A stretch of DNA of 56,402 nt from Seminavis robusta (taxonomy: Eukaryota; Bacillariophyta; Bacillariophyceae; Naviculales; Naviculaceae). Location of the stretch: positions 1 to 56,402 of the forward strand of contig CAICTM010000617.1 of the NCBI GenBank assembly GCA_903772945.1, given 5' to 3'. How positions within the stretch are numbered: the first letter of the stretch is position 1; every line of letters begins with the position of its first letter. Under the pieces are notes generated by a model. The model did no database searches and was not told the DNA's origin. It worked only from the letters and a program-made list of their open reading frames with translations. The position numbers and the translations under genes were made by a program. This document shows, in pieces, positions 19,980-32,140 of this stretch.

Positions 19980-22248
19980 CGTTTGGTTTTGCTGTGTGTA
20001 TTTTCAAACAGGGCAAGGAACTGTTTTATGAGAGCTCACTTCTGTTTGCAATGAGGGAAGTTTGGGAGAAAACTGAAAACTAAAAGATCTTCGCAAAATT
20101 CAAGCGAACCGCGGAGGAGTTCCTCGGTCTTGGAACTTGGTGTTTTAGGGTTCGATTCGCGGTCATAGTTCGTATTGTGGTTTAACGACCAGAAATTAAG
20201 TTTGACCACTTTGTTTAACAGTAACACCCCCGTCACATTGAAGGAGCAGACAAGGTAGTCAACCTAAACACGCCTTTATTTCTCAAATATCCTTGGTCTT
20301 CACCAGGCATTTCTGTTAATTATGGCTTTCGATCTGTTTATCAACAGCAGCTGAAAAGCGAGGGCGACACAAAAGCATGCAAAAGGTCAAAAGGTAGCTG
20401 TCGCAAGCTCTGTCGCACTTGCTTGGCTACCCAAAATCCAAACTGGGACTGATAAACAACATCGCGATGATGTGGCACAATGTGCTGCGTGCTGCAATAG
20501 CTGTTGTAGCTGCTGCTGTAGCTGTGTGCTTGAGCTGTCCTGGAACCTGGAACAGTTAAGGCATGACAGAGAGGATGTACCAGTACTGAACCTGGAACTG
20601 TCCTGGCTGGCTGATGACGCCGCATTATTGCATTATTTGAACACAAGACAAACGGTTTGAAGTCCTGCCACGATCGACTGGGACTGAGCGTAGTACGGAC
20701 CGGTAGCTGGATGCTGCTTGGACTTGGATGCTCTTTGACTTGGATGCTGCTTGGGCCCTGCTCTAGTAGTTGTTTGTTCGGTTCCTGGGTCTGCCAGCTT
20801 GGGCAATGACACCTTGCTACTAGAACTCGCTGGCTAGTGGCTGGGTTCCGTGGTCTCTGGTCCGCTCATCATCAACCCCTGGCTGTGCACCGCTTCTACT
20901 TAGTGGCGGTGCTGTAGCTAGCTACTAGTAGGGGCGCGTACAGCTTAGAGCTCAGCTTAGCCAGACCGCAGTACCAGTACTACGTGATGAGCATTGTGCG
21001 TTCCCTTCAAGCGAAGCCATTCTCCAGGTGAAGTTGTGGTTTTTACTAGTATTAAAAACAGAGAGGTGCGAGGCTTGCAATCGGGATTGCAAGGATACTA
21101 GAGAAGAAACCAAAACCAAAGTAAGAGTGGGACTTTTTCCTCCTTCGTTCTCGGCTTTGGAAGTCCACGATCCACGATTCTTCACGATGGTTTGCGAAAT
21201 GCTGTTGATGACCCTTCAAGGTTCGCGGGAGTCTGTGTGTTGTCGCTGAGACCCCCAAAACAACAGCCATGATCCCATGAATCGAATCTTCAATCTGCCT
21301 TGAAGCAAGTCGTAGTATAGCTTCGCTCCCCATTAACGTTGTCGCTTGAAGGGATGAAGGCATAATAGCAGTTCAACGGCAACTCATTGGTGGGTATGGC
21401 AATCATGCTTCAACCAACCCCATATCCTTCTAGCTAGCTAGTCTTAGCCTCGCCTGGAAGTGGCGCAGCATAGGATTGCCTACCAGCCATGGAGAATATG
21501 ACAAGTCAAGTCAACAAGATACAGCCCGCATGATATTGAAGTCTTTGCTTGGATCGGATTGAAAGGAGGATGTGGACAAGACTGGCTGGGCCTCAAATAC
21601 ATGTACCCTCTTTGCATCTGCTCCTAGTAATGAAACACTACTAGTAACTAGTTTTCTTTTGGCTTGTAGACCGCCTGGGTCCGTGAGCACGGAACCTGCA
21701 AAGCTCATTGAGACCAGCAAACAGATCTTCTGCTACGTTTTTCACGGTGGCTGCCAAGACGGTTCCCGAGCCTGCTTTCACTTTCTTTTTCTCCTCACTC
21801 GATTCGACGCAGAGCTGACACAGCTTTGAACTTTCTCCTCTTCGTTCCTCCTCATCGTCGCATGTTGATAAAAGAAGCTCAATAACTCCACTCTCCCGAT
21901 TCCACGGAACCTTTGCTTGCTCTTTCGACGTCAAATGGCGATATCTGTCCTTACCGGGGGACGCTGTGAAGGTTTCATTTTGACGCGGCCATCAGTTGAA
22001 TGTACCGAGGAGGCAAGTAGATATATGTCACAGAAAAATAAGCATTGCCTAAATGGGTTTTAAAGATGATGTACCTAAAGAAAAACAGGTACCGGTGCCT
22101 GTGAAAAACGAGCGTTGTGTCTTTGCTCTGCAAGCTGGCTGGGAAAGGCAGCTTATGCGATGTCGCCATCTTCGTAGAGCTACCGGTACGCAATCGAGCT
22201 AGTGCTAATGCACTCCTGCAAGAACCACTATCGCTCTCATATTCTTGT
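19980..22248. other. Long gene-poor stretch
   Basis: Between two minus-strand genes. Small ORFs occur, the best a pair in different frames at 21511-21934 (minus) containing VLAATVKNVAEDLFAGLNEL and FAGSVLTDPGGLQAKRK. They would need a frameshift to join and show no known motif. CTAGCTAG runs occur near 20917 and 21430. Confidence 0.45.
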
Positions 22249-23789
22249 TTATTTCTTCTCGTACGTCATATCCCCCTTGCAGATCTTGCCATCCTTCATG
22301 ATTACCATAAAGTTGTCGTCAGCGTTGGCTACAATGTTGATATCCGCCAAGGGGTTGCCCTTGGTGAGGATCAAATCAGCCAAAGCACCTTCCTTGACAA
22401 CGCCCAATTGACCTGGATACGTGTCGCGAGGACCACACAGCTTGCAGAGCTCGGCGTTGTTGGATGTGGCCATCTTCAGGACTTCAAAAGGAGTAAACCA
22501 AGCTTGCAACTTGCTCAACATCTTGCCTTGCTTCCTGGCCATCCCCTTGTCAAACAAGACATCGGTACCTGTGCGCGGTATTGAGATTCAAATTAGGCAA
22601 TGAGGGATGTTGAGACTGGCCTCGCTGCTATCATCTGCACTCACCAAAGGCAATCTTCACGCCAATCTTCTTGGCACGTGCAAAGCAGGAGGCCACCTCA
22701 GAACACACATCTTCATACTTTTTCTTTTGGATACTACCTGGCGGAAACTGGATGCCATCCTCGTCGGCAAACAATGGCTGGAGGCTCAGCCAGACACCTT
22801 TTTCCTTCATTACCTGGAGAACCTCATCGGAAGCAAAGAATCCGTGCTCAATGCTCTTGACACCACCCTCAATGCAGTTCATGATGCCCCTATCGTTAAA
22901 GACGTGCGCCAAGACATAGGTGTTCCAAGCCTCGGCACAATCCACAGCAGCCTTGATCTCCTCTACTGTGTATTCGGTCACATCGAGAGGATCATAGGAC
23001 GAGGATACTCCTCCGCCAGCTGCGATCTTGATTTGTGTGGCACCGATACGCAGCTGTTCGCGTGTGCGTTTGAGGACTTCTGGAACTCCGTCTGCAATTT
23101 GGCAGAAATTATTGCGAGCAAAATAATCCAAAGAGTCCACCATACCGGTGGGCGTCGCGTTGCGGTCGCGGAAATCGAAATGGCCTGGTTTTGGAGGGGG
23201 GAAAGTAGATAGCACGTAAGATGTAAGATAATGCATGGCAAGACCGAGGAGAGAAGACGAATCTTTGGAGCACAGTATATCTAGAATTCTCACCAGATGT
23301 CTGGCAAATGAATGCTCCAGAAGGGTAGATGCGAGGGCCTTCGATTTCTCCTTGGTCAATGGCCTTTTTGATTGGGTGGGAGTTTCCACCAGCATCACGG
23401 ACGGTGGTGAATCCACGCAACAACGTTTCCTTGCTTGCAGCTGCAGCCACAATAGCCGTGTATGAGATCTCAGATGAGTTAAGTGCCTCCATTTTCATAT
23501 TGGCCATGAGAGTGTGCCAGTGGACGTCAATGAGTCCAGGCATCAAGACATGACCAGTACCGTCAATGATAATGGCATTGTCTGGGACATCCCCTAGTGT
23601 TCCAGTAGGGGCAATCTTGTGGATCTTGTTGCCCAGGACGGCGACATCTTGATTCTTGATGAGGGCTTCATTCTCGCCATCAAAAACGTCCACATTGGAG
23701 AAGATGTGAAAGTCAGACTTGGGAGTTGGTTCCGGTGGAAGAAACAGAGCACCATCGTGAAGATAGCAGCAGAACACCATTGTTTGCAA
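22249..23789 (-). CDS. Metal-dependent amidohydrolase (imidazolonepropionase/prolidase-like)
   Basis: Three exons on the minus strand, 23789-23294, 23184-22645 and 22568-22249, are separated by phase-1 introns of 109 and 76 bases (GTGAGA...CCAG and GTGAGT...ACAG) and encode 451 aa. The fold is the amidohydrolase (PF01979-type) barrel. GLIDVHWH holds the metal-binding pair His90 and His92. Lys218 (TQIKIAAGG) is the likely carboxylated bridging lysine, His259 (LAHV) and His279 (SIEHG) are the next ligands, and Asp348 (IAFGTD) falls just after the second splice. The C-terminus, GALADLILTKGNPLADINIV, is the usual beta-sandwich return. All ligands are in place, so an active hydrolase of a cyclic amide or X-Pro-type peptide is expected. 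No convincing signal peptide is seen, so it is probably cytosolic. An ATG three codons downstream is an alternative start. Confidence 0.88.
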
Positions 23790-24668
23790 CTCTTTTTGCT
23801 TGACTCAAGATGAAGGTAGAAACTTATTAACAGCTTCTGTTCGGCTATGGTATCCTTTTACCTGTCTGGTAGAAAGTGAGAATTGGGCTTTCGGTGTTGG
23901 ATCTTTGGATCTTTGGATCTTTGGCATCGCGCAAAGGTTTGAAAGGTTTGTGGGAAAAAGAAAAGCAATTGTAATCCAGCTTGAATACGTCAGATAAAAT
24001 AGCGCAAAATAGCGCAAAATTATATTTTAGCTGTACCCTTGGAATAGTATTCAATCATGTGGAACATATAAATACCTAGTACCATACATTACTTTGGTCT
24101 AATACAAAAGTGGTACATCATGTATAATCACAAGCTATCAAATAAAAAATAATACCGAGCTCATGAATAAATATCTGTATCGAAACACCATCACCTTTCC
24201 ACTGACGTAAGAGAGCGCGTGCTTGCTGTGAACATGAAGAATCTTGGCAGCTGGCAGCTGGCAGCTGCTTGGAAGGGGGAAGGGACGAAGTCACGAAGGG
24301 ACGAAGGGACATCAACAAAAGACTCGAAGCACTCAATGTACAAGACCGTGAAGCCGTGAAGATTATACTAGTAATAAGCCGTGACGATCCAAGCACGGAA
24401 GCTCCTCACCTCTCACCCCTTTAACGTTAGGGGGCCATTCTCAATTTTGTTTTGCTCTTAATTAAATATCCCCCAAATTAATTTGGGAATTTGGGCGGTG
24501 CAGAGGAGTAAACCACCGACACTGTCCTCGTACAACTCTACGGTAGCTGTACGTACGATACGTACGTGCACTTTCCAGAAACGGAGCTGCGTGACCGCAA
24601 TCGCAATATTATTGCAGTGCCGTGAAGTCACACTCACCACTACCAGTATACACAGTAACAAAAACAAC
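23790..24668. other. Divergent intergenic region with small tandem repeats
   Basis: Separates the divergent amidohydrolase and ThrE-like genes. It contains tandem TTGGATCTT near 23908-23930, a GCGCAAAATA duplication near 24001-24020, CAGCTGG triplets at about 24247-24268 and GGGACGAA repeats at 24291-24312. No gene is seen. Confidence 0.55.
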
Positions 24669-26289
24669 ATGGAGGGAGATGGCATCGAAGTCGATGATGT
24701 GGAAGCAAGGAGGAAAGATGAACCTCAAGACTCCGACACATTGAATGGTGGGGGAGGAGAAGGAGAAAAGATGCCACTGACATTGCCACAGTCATCCACT
24801 CTGGAAGAAGGATTAGCAACTGTTGAGGGTGATGATGCTACCCAGAACGAAGTAGATTTGAGCAGCACCACTCAATTTTGCATCAGGATTGGTCAAGCCG
24901 CCTTCTTATATGGATCCCCTGGTACCAATGTAGAACGATTCTTGGAACATATAATGAAGCAATATGGCTTTTATGGCATGTTCCGTTCCACTCAGTCAGA
25001 ACTCTTTTGCTCCGTGGCAGAGTCGGAAACTGAAACGCCACAAACCACAATGGTACCCATTGTGTGTGCATTGGACATGTACAAACTGGCACTCTTGGCA
25101 GATTTGGCAAACAAAGTCCTATCCGAGGAAGTCACTCAAAAAGCTTCACTTATCGAGTTGGACAAAATTGCCAAAACACGCAAACTTTGGGGAAACCCTG
25201 TGATAAACGCAACCCGCGTTGTTGCCGGTGCTGCCATTGCCAACTTACTAGGGGGGTCCTGGTGGGATATTCTCATTTCTGGTTGTGGCAGCTGTGTTTG
25301 CTCCCTTACCGTGATGATACTACCCAAAATTGGCAACCATGGTGCCTTTGCACAATATATACAATTCGTGGCTGCCTTTGTGACAGCTTCCTTTGCCAAC
25401 CTGGTGAAACTTGGACTGGCAGACTTAAATGTGCTCATCTGCACTACAAGTGCTATCATCACCCTTACTCCTGGATTTAAAGTGTCAGTGGGAGTGGCAG
25501 AGATTGTCTCCGATAGAATTGTGTCCGGCTTGGCCAAGTTGGCCAAAGGTTTCATTGTGCTCCTTTGGCTCGTTGTGGGAGCATGGCTTGGCATTTCCTT
25601 TATCGATGCGGTTGCCAATGTACCATCCAACGAAAACAAGACTGTGCCACTTCCAATGGCATGGCATGCTCTGTTTGTACCACTTGCCTGCGTCTGCTTG
25701 ATCTTTGTCTTCCAAGTTGGCACTCGAGATGCCCCTTGGGCATTGCTAATCGAGGGAGTGACCTATGGGTCCAACTATGGCTTCAGCAAGTTGAAGGACA
25801 AGAATCTTGGCGTGTTTTTGTCCACAGTGGTCCTTGTAGTGATAGCCAATGGATGGGCAAAACTCATGAATCGGCCGGCTTCACTGGTCCTTGTACCCTC
25901 TCTTGTGTTGCAGGTCAGTGGCAGCATTGGTTTTCAAGGACTTTTCCATGTGATAGAAGGACAAGCAGAGCTTGGAACAGCACAGGTGAGTCCAATCAAC
26001 CAACCTCCTATTGGCTGGCATTCGAGAAGAAATGGGTGGTAATTCCGTGTCTCACAAACTCATTAATCCCATGACTCAAGTTTGAACAAATGTTGATAAT
26101 TGCTTTGATGATTGTGGTGGGCTTGCTGGCGGGAAACACCGTACTACCACCTGGAACCACTTTGTAAGTGTGACGAATGACTTACCGGTACTACTACGGT
26201 AGCCCTCTTGGGTCTCATCTTGCAGTCAGCAAGTCAAAGACGTCGGATCAGACACAGCAGCATATGCTGAACAAATCGTGCCTGCCTGA
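24669..26289 (+). CDS. ThrE-family (threonine/serine exporter-like) membrane protein, copy 1
   Basis: Exon 1 is 24669-25985, followed by a phase-0 intron 25986-26080 (GTGAGT...CAAG). Exon 2 (26081-26163) can be spliced over a second intron (26164-26225, GTAAGT...GCAG) to exon 3 (26226-26289), giving 487 aa ending QQVKDVGSDTAAYAEQIVPA. If the second intron is retained, a TAA at 26165 gives 467 aa. The N-terminus is an acidic cytoplasmic stretch. FCIRIGQAAFLYGSPGTNVE begins the DUF1212-like part, and ITLTPGFKVSVGVAEIVSDR is the hallmark loop of ThrE exporters. About ten membrane helices are visible. Bacterial and fungal relatives export Thr/Ser, but the substrate here is unknown. The start is fixed by homology with copy 2, which begins exactly at MEGDGIEVDD. 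Confidence 0.85.
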
Positions 26290-26519
26290 ACGACGCAGTG
26301 TTTGGCACGGTTCTGGTTAAAAACGGCATCAACGCAGAATCAAAAGACAGCAATCTGCAGGAATGGTCGATTCCTGGGGTCATTATAAAACACAAGATAA
26401 CGCCCTCACAACTCGTACACGTATCACAGATTTTTGCAGATCGAAGAACGATTCGCCGCGAGCCATCACAAGGCACGAGGCACTCCGCTGCAACACGTAA
26501 TAAAGCTGTAACAATCAGT

Positions 26520-26650
26520 TTTTACATTTCAAAATGGCTCAAAAAGTATTCTGCCGTCAACATGGATGGTAAACAAGGAAGCACGCAGGGGGGCCAAGGA
26601 TCAAGGATTGGTCCAATGGTCAATTCGCCTAGCCAGACCATCACGACAAC
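26520..26650 (-). pseudogene. Decayed remnant of the 3' end of a RING-gene copy
   Basis: The stretch around 26562-26640 aligns with the end and 3' flank of the RING gene at 28019: GTCAACATG-GGTAAA, ACGCAGGGGGG-CAAGGATC, CCAATGGTCAA-TCG, CCAGAC. On the minus strand it still reads GELTIGPILDPWPP against GIELTIGPILAPPAWN. Only this tail remains, in the same orientation as the intact gene, so it marks an older copy of the ThrE-RING block. Confidence 0.6.
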
Positions 26651-26881
26651 TTAAAGTCCCTAAAAAAGCGTTGTGTCGTTGTCATTCCGTGTGTCCGAGT
26701 CAGATTGATTGTACACAAGCGCCAATACGCACTTGTTGTCATACTACTGGGGGTAGCATTGAACAAGTGCCTCTATCTTGCAGCCCTATCGATTAAACAT
26801 TAAAAAACATGATGAAAGAGCAGAAAAATAAACACTAAATACATGGTTAACGAATGGGGCCAAGCTAGGCTGAGCTGGGTA

Positions 26882-27838
26882 TTAGTGGTGGCGAGTTAGA
26901 GCACGGGGAAAGAGCGGGGACCCAGGCTGACCACGTACGTTTTCGGTGGGGCCATTGTGAATGAATTTTAGCGGCCGCATTTTGCCCCAAGCGTTGAGCT
27001 TCATGATATCATTGGCAATCTCCCTTTCCGAAGTAATGACGATGAGATAAAAGGCCAGGTTTTGGCAAACACGCATGAACTTGTTGAGGTCCTGAAAATC
27101 CTGCTTTGTTCCGTCGTTGAACTCATCCAGAAAGAGAAAGGGACTAAACTCTTCTTGGGGAGATTTTGTCGTGGCAGCCACAAGACAGCGAGCCCAGCTG
27201 GGGGATGTAAATTCAACGCCCAAGTCAGCCGCTACCCTCTGAAAATACCTCTCTCCGCCGCCGCTGGTGGATGCCCCAATGAGGATCGATCGACACCCAG
27301 CCTTTTTGCAGTTCTTTCGGCAAAAATAACGAGCGGCGCTGGATTTCCCCTGCGACCTTCGCTCGAAGAAAACATACCGTAGGCGATACCAGCTGCACAG
27401 GCCATCACCCCATTGCCTGCGGTTTCGACGAGACATTCCACCATGGGCGAGCGAGTTGGTCACAACCTTTTCGTGCGTCGGCGCCCCCACCACAGCATTA
27501 TTCTTGGAGAGATTTTCAAGTTTTGTTTGCATTGCGGAGTCAGTCTCTAGATTCACATTCTGATTGATAACGAAGTTAGCTAGTCTACGTTCACTGTCGC
27601 AGAGACGACTGCTGGGTTCATCATTAATAACAATACAGTGCTGCTGCATTCCGCTGGCCTTTTTCTCTGAGAGCTTTGCGTTGTGAGTGAAATCGCTATG
27701 CATAGAACAAACAACCTCTGGAAGGATAGACGCATTGGTGATAAGAACCGGCTCGCTCGCTTCACACGCAGGTCAATTCGTCGATGTGTATTTTGGACTT
27801 CGGGAGCTGGGCTGCTGGTCCGGATCCTTTGTGGCCAT
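26882..27838 (-). pseudogene. Broken P-loop ATPase gene
   Basis: Read from an ATG at 27838 (MATKDPDQQPSSRSPKYTST), the frame meets a TGA at codon 22 and then continues in the same frame for 273 residues. The C-terminal half is a P-loop NTPase of a type common in diatoms: GKSSAARYFCRKNCKK (Walker A end), SILIGASTSGGGERYFQRVA, FLFLDEFND (Walker B), and FYLIVITSEREIANDIMKLN. The residues before GKSS (WYRLRYVFFERRSQ) lack the first glycine of Walker A. The +1 frame there gives the more plausible GVMACAAGIAYGMFSSSEGR, so two compensating indels near 27440 and 27350 are likely. With the early stop this argues for a decayed gene, although a shortened protein from 27703 cannot be excluded. Confidence 0.65.
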
Positions 27839-28018
27839 TGCAAGGCGTCCAGAGGCAGCTCTTGCACATTCACAGTGCTCTGCAACACATAATATTCAGA
27901 TTTATTTTATTTTGCACAAAACGGATCCTCCGGTCAACATGTACCGTACTGGTACCAGTATGGTAAATAAGAACGGAATATGATTGTTCCGACCCCCAAC
28001 GCTGTCAAGCTTCCCCCC

Positions 28019-29330
28019 TCAATTCCACGCAGGGGGGGCAAGGATCGGACCGATGGTCAACTCGATTCCCAGACAAGTAGTTGCTGTCGGTGTGGCTGGG
28101 CACACTATCGAAGGCGGCGCGGACTTGCATCGTTTCGGTGGCGTTTGCAGTGGAACGGGAAATTCTTGACGGACTCGCCCCGTTTCTGTTGATTGATTCT
28201 CGGCATCACAAGGCTGCTCTTTAGGTTCGCAATTTCCGCTTTCTTCATCACGATCAGCCGTAACCTCCTCCTCATGTACGACTCGACCCTCCTCTATGAC
28301 TTCCTCTGCTGTTCGATGCACATCTTCCATATCATTTGCTTGTGCGTCATCCTCGTGGACGCCCTCCTCTGTGGAGTCCTCCATATCCATCATGTCCGCC
28401 CACAAGGCCACCAGAACGCAACCGGCCTCTAACGGTTCCTCCCAGTCCAAGAGGGTTCCGGCAAACACGCCCAGAGCTGGTTCCACGTAGTCAAAGATGG
28501 AACCAATATAGACAGTACAATCTTCCTCCACCACAGCATCCTCGTCTTCATACTCTTTGTCCCATTCGCTGTCCAATTCCTCGTCAACGGCGTAGGATTC
28601 CACCTCACTTCGATCATAATTTGACATGTATTCGTCACTGTTGTCTTCATCCTTTCGTCGCTCATAGAAGGCGGCCATATCCCGAAGTTCCTCCAATGTG
28701 GCCAATCGAGGAGCCACGCCCAGGCCTTCATCGTTCAAAATATTGTCATAAAAGTCTGTATTGCTATGGCCACAAATGCACACATCGATTTCATCCTTGG
28801 AAGTCCGAATGGGGGCCACACATTCCCAGCAAAATCGCCAACCACACAAGCACTGTTTTGACGAAAAGCGACGTGAGAGAAGTCCCACTTAATTCCGTTC
28901 TGAGCGTATTACACAACACCAGATTTACCTGCATGGCATCACAGCCTTCTTCTCGTGTGATCCAGACATTACAGTTCAGGCACTGCTGGGCTCCATTCTC
29001 CCGCAACCACCGCTCCAAGCTTTCTTCGGGATCTTCCTTTTGTGCCTTCTCTTCTCCTACCTTGCCAGGTATCCAGACCTTGGGGCTGTATGAACGGCCC
29101 AAAATATCCTCCACGACAGACTGGAGCATCTGTGCACGGCAATCGGGTTCGGGACAATTGGCGTTGGTTCTGCGGTCGTTCTCGCTCTGGACCAAATAGT
29201 GTCGCAGACAAGCGCGGCACACCGAGTGTCGGCACTTGCTCTCATCGTTCAGCTGGACCAACGAAAACCCCGTGCAGGCATTGTCCTCGAGGCAAATGAG
29301 ACACTTCAAATCTTTCTTGTCGTTCGTCAT
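28019..29330 (-). CDS. RING/IBR-like ubiquitin ligase, copy 1
   Basis: Exons 29330-28929 and 28852-28019 are joined across a 76-base phase-0 intron (GTAAAT...ACAG) and give 411 aa. The splice rejoins the IBR-like motif: CLNCNVWITREEGCDAMQ from exon 1 and CLCGWRFCWEC from exon 2. The N-terminal RING has CLICLEDN, SKCRHSVCRACL and CPEPDC. This two-domain order resembles RBR E3 ligases, so ubiquitin transfer in the cytosol or nucleus is likely; a complete second RING with a catalytic Cys was not identified. The C-terminal half is strongly acidic and includes SIFDYVEPALGVFAGTLLDW, an echo of the 16-residue repeats in copy 2. The ATG at 29330 is preferred; the frame stays open to a GTG at 29567 but without homology. 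Confidence 0.82.
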
Positions 29331-30402
29331 TTTTTCTTGTTTGGTTGTTGTTGTTTGGGTTATGTCTGCTATCGCATGGCTGTTTTCACCGTGTTCGAAG
29401 CTCTTTGGTGCCTCTATATTTTTTGGATTTGTGGGGGTTGTTGGTCTCTCACCGAGAACAGCGGAAGAGGAGGAGAGAGGCGCCTGTCTCCCTACCGGTA
29501 CCACGCTGCATGGCTGGAGCGGGTCTGGTGGGCCATGGCGCAGAGCTTTTGGGCGACGACTATCCACGTTTCAAGTGTGACTCGCTTTCGCTGGGTTCTG
29601 CTTCTGCTTGCTAGCTAGGTTCTCTGCTCCATGCACTACCACTCATCGCAGACCTCTCTAGCTAGCTGGCTTCTAGGTTCAACCTCGTCCTCTACTATCG
29701 GTAGCTTACAGTCTGACCGCAGCGCAGTAGTTTGGCTTGTCGTTTGGTGCATCTCGGTATACATCTCTCGAACTCTCTCTGTAGCTAGCCATATATTCAG
29801 ATCTGCCTTCGTAGCCCAAAAAGAGGGTTAATGTGTGATGCCTTGACATCGTATAATCTTGGTTTTTCCTTCCTCATGGATGCAGGCATAGCCAAAGCGG
29901 ACGATCGTCTTGCAACGGTGTCGATATCGGCGAAGCTACTATAGGCTAGACTGATTGACACCTACTAGTCTACTACTACTATAGCTAGCTCCGAACACTC
30001 GGCACCAAAGACACCACCAGCCACCAATACCAGTATAGTCAATTGTCAAACAGTGTCGAGTCGAGTCCTCAGTCAAGTTAAGTCCAGAGGCCATCCCAGC
30101 TGCCGGTCTCTAGCTAGCTACCCAGCGATGCCGCAGCTTGAATGATAAATTACTAGCTACGGATGTAGTATAATATCGAATCCAGGGAGCTATCAGGGTT
30201 ATCTACTAGTAGCTAGTGGAAACGCCCCTAATTCCTCAAATCCACCCCTATTTTCTAGATTTAAACACACACGCTCCTGATGTTCTTTCCGGACACTATT
30301 TCTCTCTTCTGTCTTTGGGTTGACGTGGAGAGGGCAGCAAAGGGCCAACTGGGTTGGCCACTTGCAATAATTGCGCATTATGCACACCACACCAAAAGCA
30401 AC
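29331..30402. other. Divergent promoter region of RING copy 1 and ThrE copy 2
   Basis: No supported gene. It is dense in CTAGCTAG words (near 29614, 29660, 29785, 29985, 30115) and contains the first copy of the 200-base direct repeat. Confidence 0.5.
29821..30031 (+). repeat. Direct repeat flanking ThrE copy 2, left copy
   Basis: Shares with 31943-32140, in order, AAGAGGGTTAA-GTGTGAT, TCTTGGTT-TCCTTCCT-ATG, AGCCAAAGCGGACG, GTGTCG-TATCGGCGAAGCTA and TAGCTCCGAACACTCGGCA. Same orientation, with indels between copies. Confidence 0.75.
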
Positions 30403-31889
30403 ATGGAGGGAGATGGCATCGAAGTCGATGATGTGGAAGCAAGGAGGAAAGATGAACCTCAAGACTCCGACACATTGAATGGTGGAAAAAGAGAAGGAGA
30501 AAAGGTGCCACTGACATTGCCACAGTCATCCACTCTGGAAGAAGGACTGGTTGAGGGCGATGCACGGAACGAAGTAGATTTGACCAGTACCACTCGATTT
30601 TGCATCAGGATTGGTCAAGCCGCCTTCTTATATGGATCTCCTGGTCCTAATGTGGAGCGATTCTTGGAGCATGTAATGAAGCAACATGGCTTTTATGGCA
30701 TGTTCCGTGCCACTCAGTCAGAACTCATTTGCTCCGTGGCAAAGTCGGAGAGTGAATTGCCACAAACCACAATTGTAGCCATTGAATGTGACTTGGACAT
30801 GTACAAACTGGCACTCTTGGCAGACTTGGCAAACAAAGTCCTCTCCATGGAAGTCACTCAGAATGATTCGCTTATCGAGTTGGACAAAATTGCCAAAACA
30901 CAAAATCCTTGGGGAGACCCTGTGATATGGGCAAGCTATGTTCTTGCTGGTGCTGCCTTGGCCAACTTGCTAGGGGGGTCCTGGTGGGATATTCTCACTT
31001 CTAGTTTCGGCAGCTGTCTTTGTTTTCTTGTGGTGCTGATACTACCCAAAATTGGCAACCACGGTGCTTTTACAAAATGGATACACCTCGTGGCTGGCTT
31101 TGTGACAGCTGCCTTTGCCAGCCTGGTGCAACTTGGATTGGAAGATTTAAATGTGGGAATCTGCACTTTAAGTGCTATCGCCATCCTTATTCCTGGATAT
31201 ACAGTGTCGGTGGGAGTGGCAGAGATCGTTGCCAACAGAATTGTGTCCGGCTTTGCCAAGTTGGCCAATGGTTTGCTTGTGCTCATTTGGCAAGTTGTGG
31301 GAGCATGGCTTGGGTTTTCCTTTATCAATGCGGTGGCCAATGTACCCTCGAACGAAAATGAGACTGAGTCACTTCCGATGGCATGGCAGGCTCTGTTTGT
31401 GCCACTTATCTGCATCAGCTTAATCTTTGTCTTCCAAGTTGGCACTCGAGATGCCCCATGGGCATTGCTAATCATGGGAGTGACCTACGGGTCATTCTAT
31501 GGCTTCAGCAGGCTGAAGGCCAACAATCTTGGGGTGTTTTTGTCCACAGTGGTCCTTGTTGTGATAGCAAACGGATGGGCAAAACTCATGAATCGGCCGG
31601 CTTCACTGGTCCTTGTCCCCTCTCTTGTGTTGCAGGTCAGTGGCAGCATTGGTTTTCAAGGACTTTTCCATGTGATAGAGGGACAAGCAGAGCTTGGAAC
31701 AGCACAGGTGAGTCCAATCAACCAACCTCCTATTGGCTGGCATTCGAGAAGAAATGGGTGGCAATGCCGCGTCTCACAAACTCATTAATCCCATGACTCA
31801 AGTTTGAACAAATGTTGATAATTGCTTTGATGATTGTGGTGGGCTTGCTGGCGGGAAACACCGTACTACCACCTGGAACCACTTTGTAA
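30403..31889 (+). CDS. ThrE-family membrane protein, copy 2
   Basis: Exon 1 (30403-31707) and exon 2 (31803-31889) are joined over a phase-0 intron 31708-31802 of 95 bases, the same length as in copy 1, giving 463 aa. The same features are present: acidic N-terminus starting MEGDGIEVDD, FCIRIGQAAFLYGSPGPNVE, the exporter loop IAILIPGYTVSVGVAEIVAN, and about ten membrane helices. Identity with copy 1 is almost complete over the first 85 bases and again from about 31570 through the intron to the final TTTGTAAG, but much lower in between, as expected from gene conversion. Copy 1 has a possible third exon beyond this point; here the similarity stops at the GTAAG and the TAA at 31887 ends the protein. 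The substrate is unknown. Confidence 0.85.
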
Positions 31890-31942
31890 GCGTGCACTCT
31901 CTGCCTCGAACTCTAGCCAACCATAGATTTATACTGTTAATC

Positions 31943-32140
31943 AAAGAGGGTTAACGTGTGATCTCCTGGCATCCTTATGTCTTGGTTGTCCTTCCTGATG
32001 TAGCCAAAGCGGACGGTGTCGGCATCAGTGAAGCTAGTACTACTACTACAAGTACCGGTGGCTATAATAGTAGACTGAGAGTAACACGTACTACGGTAGC
32101 TCCGAACACTCGGCAACAAAGACGGCCCAGTCACCAATAT
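31943..32140 (+). repeat. Direct repeat flanking ThrE copy 2, right copy
   Basis: Second copy of 29821-30031. It begins 53 bases after the ThrE copy 2 stop codon and lies in the upstream region of RING copy 2. Confidence 0.75.

Noticed and set aside
20140..20165. GGTTCGATTC word resembling a tRNA T-loop
   Set aside because: No matching acceptor, D-arm or anticodon stem could be formed around it.
21511..21934. Two minus-strand ORFs that could join into a small protein
   Set aside because: They need a frameshift or a 21-base intron to connect, and neither has a known motif.
29331..29567. Upstream extension of RING copy 1 from a GTG
   Set aside because: GTG starts are not expected in nuclear genes, and the extension has no counterpart in the paralogue. 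The ATG at 29330 is adequate.
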